Shown: piece after piece, positions 31,730 through 36,759 of the stretch
Numbering within the stretch: position 1 is the first letter of the stretch
Layout of the letters: every line of letters starts with the position of its first letter
NCBI RefSeq assembly: GCF_023168145.1
Contig: NZ_BQYK01000011.1
Location: forward strand, 39,361 to 76,119
Direction of reading: 5' to 3'
From: Sporosarcina sp. NCCP-2222
GTDB lineage: Bacteria; Bacillota; Bacilli; Bacillales_A; Planococcaceae
Length of the DNA: 36,759 nucleotides
Program-made: the position numbers and the translations under genes
The notes under the pieces: model-generated
Databases searched by the model: none
Told to the model about the DNA's origin: nothing
The model's input: only the letters and a program-made list of their open reading frames with translations

Positions 31730-32061
31730 TAGTAGCCATCTTTTATAAAACCCGAAGCTCCTTCGGACACCAGCAAATAGAAGCGTGGCAAGCATTCCGA
31801 AATTCATTTGATACCTTTGGAAATTTCAAGGAAACCTTATGGAATCAATTCTCCGAGCAAGATCGGTTGCGGGCCTATGCATTTGCCATCGGAGCGCAGG
31901 ATCAACATGCGGAGGAGCGATTGGATGCCGAATGGCACCGTTTAGGGCTAAGCGAAGTTGTGACTGAGAAGAATCGCATCGTCGACCATTTTCGGCAAGC
32001 CATTCAAAGGGCAGAACAGCGGGAAATGAGCAGGCACTCCCATCGTGGCAATGTGCAATAA
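31705..32061 (+). CDS. DUF2207-like membrane protein, 3' part of a split gene
   Basis: 118 codons in the -1 frame relative to 31106-31729, with a 25-base overlap and no ribosome-binding site. It supplies what the first part lacks: the end of a membrane helix (DDFFHAIIVAIFYKTRSS) and the DUF2207 C-terminal signature (GHQQIEAWQAFRNSFDTFGN, then DRLRAYAFAIGAQ). A single missing base in CATGGACGATTTC (about 31703-31715) would restore one protein of about 318 residues. No standard X-XXY-YYZ slippery heptamer is seen, so mutation or sequencing error is more likely than programmed frameshifting. Confidence 0.55.
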   Translation: MDDFFHAIIVAIFYKTRSSFGHQQIEAWQAFRNSFDTFGNFKETLWNQFSEQDRLRAYAFAIGAQDQHAEERLDAEWHRLGLSEVVTEKNRIVDHFRQAIQRAEQREMSRHSHRGNVQ

Positions 32062-32094
32062 AACGAACAGATTAATGAAACGGAGGTGTACCCT

Positions 32095-32886
32095 ATGCCA
32101 TATGTTATGGTATCCGTTCTTATTTTTTCAATACCAAGCCTGCTAATTATAGCTTCCGCGCATGATGTCAAAACGGGCAAACGAGACAGAATCGCTTTCA
32201 AATGGCCCATTCTTCTTCAAATCGCTTTGGTAGCAATCGGCTTGGGAGTCCAATTGTATTACCAACAAGCATATCACTTCCCTGTCTTTCAGACGAAAAC
32301 CGAAAACTGGGTTGCCGTCCTAGTGGTCGGTTTATTGGCAGGGATTATCTTGCTGATTAACATCATCATGACCTGGACGATTGGAAAAAACTTGCCGAAA
32401 TCGGTCCATAACCCAAAAGCCGTCAACTTCTTCACCATCGGCATAGTTTTATCATTATCCACTATCCTGTTGATTGCTGTACCAACTGGCAAGAAAATGG
32501 CGTTTTCCCACGCAATCGACAAAGCCATGGCGGCATCGGATGGAGCCCAAGCCGAGGATTTCCCTGTTGTCCTCGTCACTTCCGAACGAGAATGTCTCAA
32601 GAATACTTCAAGCTGCCGAAATTCACCCTACAGCAATCAATTTTTCGTCCGCAACAATCTAGACAAAACACAAGAAGTGCAAGTGAAAATCCGGGCACTC
32701 AGTCCTTCCGGCAATGAAATGAAAGTCATCGACTCACACGTCATGACCCTCCAGCCAGGCGAATTTCGGCTCGTCAAAACCGAAGAAACGAACGAAACAT
32801 CCAGCCCCTGGAACCAATACTCCTTTCAAACCGACTCCTTCACCGGCCACTATGAATATTGGAAACGCCACCGCGATCCGAAATAA
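32095..32886 (+). CDS. Membrane protein of unknown function
   Basis: 263 residues from ATG 32095, chosen because GGAGGTG ends six bases before it. Four hydrophobic segments lie at about 3-20, 40-60, 78-100 and 115-135. An outside C-terminal domain from about 140 has two close cysteines (CLKNTSSC) and a beta-rich pattern (NQFFVRNNLDKTQEVQVKIR, SHVMTLQPGEFRLVK). A short loop DVKTGKRDRIAFKWP follows the first helix, as in DUF5808-like proteins. I do not recognise it with certainty. It follows the split DUF2207-like gene by 33 bases, so the two probably form one unit. Its stop codon lies within the terminator hairpin. Confidence 0.7.
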   Translation: MPYVMVSVLIFSIPSLLIIASAHDVKTGKRDRIAFKWPILLQIALVAIGLGVQLYYQQAYHFPVFQTKTENWVAVLVVGLLAGIILLINIIMTWTIGKNLPKSVHNPKAVNFFTIGIVLSLSTILLIAVPTGKKMAFSHAIDKAMAASDGAQAEDFPVVLVTSERECLKNTSSCRNSPYSNQFFVRNNLDKTQEVQVKIRALSPSGNEMKVIDSHVMTLQPGEFRLVKTEETNETSSPWNQYSFQTDSFTGHYEYWKRHRDPK

Positions 32887-32904
32887 AATTCGGATCGCGG
32901 TTTT
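32871..32904 (+). terminator. Terminator overlapping the preceding stop codon
   Basis: CCGCGATCCGAA (32871-32882) and TTCGGATCGCGG (32889-32900) form a perfect 12-pair stem with a six-base loop that includes part of the TAA stop, followed by TTTT. Confidence 0.9.
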
Positions 32905-32959
32905 CGTAGTCTGGGAGCGGGACACGATCATTCTGAAAACAGATTGAGCAGTCTTCAGG

Positions 32960-33535
32960 ATATCCGAGCGATTGGCCGACGGATACGAGCTCTAATTTGA
33001 ATATACGAGCGGTCAACAAGATTATACGAGCGGTTCCCGAATTAGCGATTTACCAGGTTTACCCACGAGCACTCCGGCAACTGAAACATGTACTCTTTCA
33101 AAAATACGAGTGGTTCGACAACCGATACGAGCTCTAATTTGAATATACGAGCGGTTCGAAAACAGATACGAGCTCTAATTTGATTATACGAGCGGTCCGC
33201 CGGAATATACGAGCACTTCGGCAATGGATACGAGTGGTCCACACGATTATTCGAGCGGTTCCTCAAATTAGCGATTTGCCAGGTTTACCCATGAGCACTC
33301 GGGCAACTGAAACATGTACTCTTTTAAATATATGAGCGGTTCGAAAACCGATACGAGCTCTAATTTGAATATACGAGCGGTTCGAAAACGGATACGAGCA
33401 CTCTTTTGAATATACGAGCGGTCCGCCGGAATATACGAGCACTTCGGCAATGGATACGAACGGTTTCCCGAATTAGCGATTCACCAGGTTTCCCACGAGC
33501 ACTCCGGGCAACTTTTCCAGATATACGAACCTCTC
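32960..33535. repeat. Phased repeat array 3 (ATACGAGCGGT-type cores)
   Basis: Cores with CGAG or a one-base variant start at 32965, 32986, 33006, 33027, 33046, 33066, 33107, 33128, 33148, 33169, 33189, 33210, 33231, 33252, 33272, 33292, 33333, 33354, 33374, 33395, 33415, 33436, 33457, 33477 and 33496. From first to last this gives 26 intervals with a mean of 20.4 bases, nearly always 20 or 21. Two unit types alternate, ATACGAGCGGTTCGAAAAC and ATACGAGCTCTAATTTGA, forming a 41-base dimer. A larger block containing GATTTACCAGGTTTACCCA and CTGAAACATGTACTCTTT occurs near 33046, again 226 bases later at 33272, and in part 205 bases after that at 33477. The array fills the space between the terminator at 32904 and the promoter region of the GGDEF-EAL gene. 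Confidence 0.88.
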
Positions 33536-33639
33536 CAATAAACCTCAACACCACTCATTCCCCTATCTTAGCGCCCAAACCACCGGACGCCAGGATTTTC
33601 CTTTTTCATTAAGAACCAGTTTTTCCCCGATCAGTATAA

Positions 33640-33668
33640 TTGAATTTTATTATTAAAAACTTTATAAT
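33640..33668 (+). promoter_or_regulatory. Possible promoter of the GGDEF-EAL gene
   Basis: TTGAAT (33640-33645), a 17-base spacer and perfect TATAAT (33663-33668). This implies an AT-rich leader of about 190 bases, which also contains a TTGACA at 33694 without a good -10. I see no known riboswitch in the leader. Confidence 0.45.
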
Positions 33669-33862
33669 TATCCATTAGAAATAAATAAATTTCTTGACAA
33701 CTTATACACACTAATAACGATTGTAATAAAATCAGTGAAACGACAGTAACTATTTCATCCATCGGTTTTGTGGCGAAAGAGTTGCTTTTTATTTTATACA
33801 AACACATAGCAATAGATAGTAATTAGGTACCAGTAATAAGTTTGATAGATTCGGAGGAAAGT

Positions 33863-36088
33863 ATGAGTAGTCATGATGCTTATTATATAATAGAATCGAA
33901 TCGGTACTGTGAAAAAGCCGGCATGAATCCACATGAGGTTTCACGCCCTAAACATTTCCTAAACGAGCAGGAAATCGCAGCTAAACGGCTTGAATACAGT
34001 GAAATTTTGTCGGTTGTCCGTTTCTTCTCTAATAAACTTTTAAACTCGCTAAAGGGGACCCCTATTCTAGTCGTTGTATCAGACGCGAATGGCTACCTCC
34101 TCGAGATTGAAGGCGACGAGACAATCAAGGGGATGATCGAGCAATTTGGAATAAAACCCGGGAGTCTATTTGTACTAGAGGATACAGGGACGAATGTAAT
34201 CAGTCTTGCTCTCCAACAAAAACATCCGATTAGCATTATTGGGTCCCAACATTATCACACGTTCCTCCACGAGATTGCCTGCTACGGCACGGCGTTCCAT
34301 TACACGGACGACGACAATATTCTTGGCAGTGTGTCCATCATGATGCCGATTCAGTTTCAAAATCCTCTATTTTTAACGATGCTGACACAATCCGTGGATT
34401 CTATCGAGCGAGAGCTTTTATTGCGCAAACAGAACCGCAAGCTCAATATTATGAATCAAATTATGTTGAGCCGGACACGGAATGGTATTGTGATCACTGA
34501 TGAGAAAGGGATTACGACTGAGTTTAACCAGTTCGCCCAGGAGATTTCGAACAACCGCAGAGAAGATGTGATTGGCCGGAACATTATGGACTCCCCTATT
34601 ACGGGTGATTATTTCAAAGAGGTTATAGAACACGGCAAGATTTTCACAAACGAAGAGATCCAATTTACCAATGACGACGGGAAGCATCTTGTCTGCCTCT
34701 TTGACGCGCAGCCGATCTACGAAGGAGATAAGATGATTGGAGCCTTCGGGCAATTCCGGGATATCTCGGACCGCTATTTTCTTCAGGAGAAATTTAATTA
34801 CCTTGCGTATCATGACGATTTAACAGGGCTACCCAATCGCCGATTTATCAATGAAGAGATCCAGAACATCATCAAGGACATGGAGAACGGTCGCAATCGA
34901 ACGCTGGCTCTCATTTTTATCGATTTAGATCGTTTCAAGGCAATCAACGATAACTTTAGCCATTCTTATGGTGATATTTTACTCAAAAAAGTGAGTGAAC
35001 GACTATCCGGCTGCCTTGGTGAACAGGATGTCCTTGCTCGGATGGGCGGAGATGAATTCATTTTCCTTCTTAAGGATTTCGACAATCCGGATTATGTAAC
35101 TGCCAAGGCGGAGGAAGTATTGAACCTGTTCAACGAATCCTTCTATATCGGCAACGATGAATTGCACACAACCGCGAGCATCGGAGTCGCATTGTATCCG
35201 GACTATCCGATTTCCATGGAGAAACTGATGATTTATGCGGATAATGCCATGTACCAAGCAAAGAAGCAAGGGAAAAACCGCTACAATGTCTATACTTCCG
35301 AGCTATTCGAGGGTCAGGAAGAGGATTACAAACTGGATATGGATTTAAGAAAAGCGATTGAGCATGAGGAATTCGTTCTTCATTATCAGCCGCAGGTACA
35401 TTCTACAACAGGCAAACTTGTTGGAATGGAGGCATTAATTCGCTGGCAACATCCGACGCTAGGGCTGTTGCATCCTGATAAATTCATCAGACTGGCGGAA
35501 GAAAATGGCCTGATTAATCAAATAGGCAAATGGGTTATTAACGAAGCCTGTACCCAAAGCAAAAAATGGCAGACAGCCGGGTTGCAGCCTCTCAAAATTT
35601 CCGTCAATTTATCGACCCAGCAATTCTTGACGAAGGATCTTGTCGCCTTCATGAAAGAAACGCTTCGACGGACCGGCCTAGACCCCCATTATCTCGTTGT
35701 AGAGATTACGGAATATATGGCGATGGAATATGAATACTCCTTAAAGGTACTTCAACAGCTGAAGAAGCTTGGCATTGGGATTAGCATCGATGATTTCGGT
35801 ACCGGCTACAGTTCACTCACGTACTTGCATAATTTCCCGATTGATTTTATTAAAATCGACAAATCATTTGTTATGGAAATCGCCCATGGTCCGCAAAATG
35901 CCTTTATTGTCAAAGCTATCATTACGCTGGCGCATAATCTGCAAATGCAAGTCATTGCAGAAGGCGTGGAAACAAAAGACCAGCTTGACTTTTTGATTGA
36001 CCAACACTGTGATGTTGTCCAGGGCTTTTATTTCAGCAAACCGCTTCCAGCAGACGAATTTGAATCTACTTACTTGCAGAATAAATGA
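33863..36088 (+). CDS. GAF-like sensor, PAS, GGDEF and EAL domain protein (c-di-GMP turnover)
   Basis: 741 residues from ATG 33863, five bases after GGAGG. Residues about 55-170 resemble the GAF-type ligand domain of AcoR/DhaR activators (VVVSDANGYLLEIEGDE, GTNVISLALQQKHPISIIGSQHY, CYGTAFHYTDDDNILGSVSIMMP). A PAS domain covers about 205-305, a GGDEF domain about 312-475 with intact MGGDEF, and an EAL domain about 490-740. The EAL domain has GMEALIRW, ISVNLSTQQF, VVEITEY, IDDFGTGYSSL, KIDKSFV, VIAEGVET and QGFYF. All EAL metal and catalytic residues appear intact, and the GGDEF site is consensus but lacks the RxxD inhibition site (GEQD instead). It may both make and degrade c-di-GMP under control of a cytoplasmic signal. 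There is no transmembrane segment. Confidence 0.95.
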   Translation: MSSHDAYYIIESNRYCEKAGMNPHEVSRPKHFLNEQEIAAKRLEYSEILSVVRFFSNKLLNSLKGTPILVVVSDANGYLLEIEGDETIKGMIEQFGIKPGSLFVLEDTGTNVISLALQQKHPISIIGSQHYHTFLHEIACYGTAFHYTDDDNILGSVSIMMPIQFQNPLFLTMLTQSVDSIERELLLRKQNRKLNIMNQIMLSRTRNGIVITDEKGITTEFNQFAQEISNNRREDVIGRNIMDSPITGDYFKEVIEHGKIFTNEEIQFTNDDGKHLVCLFDAQPIYEGDKMIGAFGQFRDISDRYFLQEKFNYLAYHDDLTGLPNRRFINEEIQNIIKDMENGRNRTLALIFIDLDRFKAINDNFSHSYGDILLKKVSERLSGCLGEQDVLARMGGDEFIFLLKDFDNPDYVTAKAEEVLNLFNESFYIGNDELHTTASIGVALYPDYPISMEKLMIYADNAMYQAKKQGKNRYNVYTSELFEGQEEDYKLDMDLRKAIEHEEFVLHYQPQVHSTTGKLVGMEALIRWQHPTLGLLHPDKFIRLAEENGLINQIGKWVINEACTQSKKWQTAGLQPLKISVNLSTQQFLTKDLVAFMKETLRRTGLDPHYLVVEITEYMAMEYEYSLKVLQQLKKLGIGISIDDFGTGYSSLTYLHNFPIDFIKIDKSFVMEIAHGPQNAFIVKAIITLAHNLQMQVIAEGVETKDQLDFLIDQHCDVVQGFYFSKPLPADEFESTYLQNK

Positions 36089-36160
36089 TGGACCGATTGT
36101 AAACTTCCCCGTTTGGCTTTGGAGATCTTCAATTACATTACTGAAAAGAGTGAGTCGCAT

Positions 36161-36759
36161 ATGAAAACAACAGCTTCCGTACTCGCATCAAATTTTAAGC
36201 ATTGGGGACTAAATCATATTTTCGGCATACCCGGAAAAGCCGTCTCGCCCATCCTTTTTGAGCTTCTCCATGAAAATATTGAATTTGTTCTGGCGAAACA
36301 TGAAGCGGCAGCTGGATTTGAAGCCGCCGGCTATGCTTTGATGAATCAAAAAATCGGTGTCACAATCGGTACATCCGGACCGGGCGGAACGAATTTATTG
36401 ACTGCGGCTGGTCAAGCTGCGGCGTCCCATCTTCCTTTATTGATCATTACAGGGCATCCGTCCATGAAAGATACCGGTAAGGCGCTTGGACAGGATTCCA
36501 GTAGTTTTGGGACTGATTTGGTCAACATGTTCCAATATGTCACTAAATTCAGTGCACGTGTAGAACGCGGGGATATGCTGCGCCCTTACTTGCAGCATGC
36601 GCTTGAGAAAGCCGTTTCTGGTGTAAAAGGCCCTGTGCATCTATCCATTCCATTTGATGTTCTGCTGGAGGAGATTGAACCGTTTGTATTGGATCTTCCA
36701 GTCGCCCATCATATGGTATCACCCTATCTTGAAGACGTCGTGGACAAACTGAACGCAGC
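36161..36759 (+). CDS. Thiamine-pyrophosphate-dependent enzyme, acetolactate-synthase-like (3' end beyond window)
   Basis: The first 199 residues are visible from ATG 36161 to the window edge. The TPP enzyme PYR domain is clear: VLASNFKHWGLNHIFGIPGKAV near 7-28, LAKHEAAAGFEAAGYA near 44-59 with catalytic Glu48, GVTIGTSGPGGTNLLTA near 65-81, and LPLLIITGHPSMKDTGKALGQD. Relatives include acetolactate synthase, pyruvate oxidase, sulfoacetaldehyde acetyltransferase and others. Which one cannot be decided without the rest of the protein. It starts 72 bases after the GGDEF-EAL gene with no terminator between, so cotranscription is possible. The ribosome-binding site (AAAGAGTGAG) is weak. Confidence 0.85.
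   Translation, partial: MKTTASVLASNFKHWGLNHIFGIPGKAVSPILFELLHENIEFVLAKHEAAAGFEAAGYALMNQKIGVTIGTSGPGGTNLLTAAGQAAASHLPLLIITGHPSMKDTGKALGQDSSSFGTDLVNMFQYVTKFSARVERGDMLRPYLQHALEKAVSGVKGPVHLSIPFDVLLEEIEPFVLDLPVAHHMVSPYLEDVVDKLNA

Noticed and set aside
33042..33612. Short frames of 60-74 codons across array 3 with SYIPADRSY-like peptides
   Set aside because: Mixed 20/21-base spacing shifts frame between units, and there is no start context. The similarity between these peptides reflects the DNA repeat.
33694..33723. Promoter from TTGACA at 33694
   Set aside because: No acceptable -10 element lies 16-18 bases downstream. The pair TTGAAT-17-TATAAT just upstream is better.

Overview
The window reads as a chromosomal segment of a low-to-mid GC Bacillota, most likely Bacillales and probably Planococcaceae (Sporosarcina-like). 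The reasons are strong GGAGG ribosome-binding sites, frequent TTG and GTG starts, a perfect CcpA cre box, a TPP-riboswitch thi salvage operon, Bacillus-type lipoboxes and a YusW-like lipoprotein. The genus is an inference from general family resemblance. I saw no rRNA, tRNA, transposase, phage gene or CRISPR.

Layout. (1) 1-2331, minus strand: two secreted-protein genes (the second cut by the window edge) behind a promoter carrying a cre site. (2) 2441-2720: a short repeat array. (3) 2754-8484, minus strand: one six-gene operon gntR - family III CoA-transferase - HMG-CoA-lyase-like enzyme - TRAP transporter P, Q, M, with promoter, operator and terminator all visible. It looks like uptake and CoA-dependent cleavage of a branched hydroxy-dicarboxylate such as citramalate or 3-hydroxy-3-methylglutarate. 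(4) 8511-13494: msrA, pcm, a cell-wall amidase with a frameshifted tail, a zinc-ribbon membrane protein, and a small signal peptidase with a lipobox. (5) 13505-19457: a dipeptide/oligopeptide ABC transporter whose binding-protein gene diverges from the permease and ATPase genes. (6) 19466-22496: an MHS-type MFS transporter plus ornithine-cyclodeaminase-family enzyme, divergent from an XRE-cupin regulator, with a perfect inverted repeat over both promoters. (7) 22515-26280: TPP riboswitch and tenA-thiM-thiD-thiE-thiW, a thiamine precursor salvage operon. (8) 26319-27165: a long 20-bp tandem array of about 42 units. (9) 27209-32904: small envelope proteins, a DUF2268-type metalloprotease, a YdjM-like membrane protein, a decayed DUF4956 gene, a YusW-like lipoprotein, and a split DUF2207-like gene followed by a membrane protein. 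(10) 32960-33535: a third repeat array, of the same family as the first. (11) 33863-36759: a GAF-PAS-GGDEF-EAL protein and the start of a TPP-dependent (acetolactate-synthase-like) enzyme.

The most unusual feature is the set of three intergenic arrays. Each has a conserved core of about 9-10 bp recurring every 20 or 21 bp, built as dimers of 40 or 41 bp, and each sits just beyond a rho-independent terminator. Two unrelated core sequences share this architecture, and I do not recognise either as a described element. A second theme is gene decay: three genes (amidase tail, DUF4956, DUF2207-like) are broken by single-base frameshifts or internal deletion. All family assignments come from reading motifs, without database searches.
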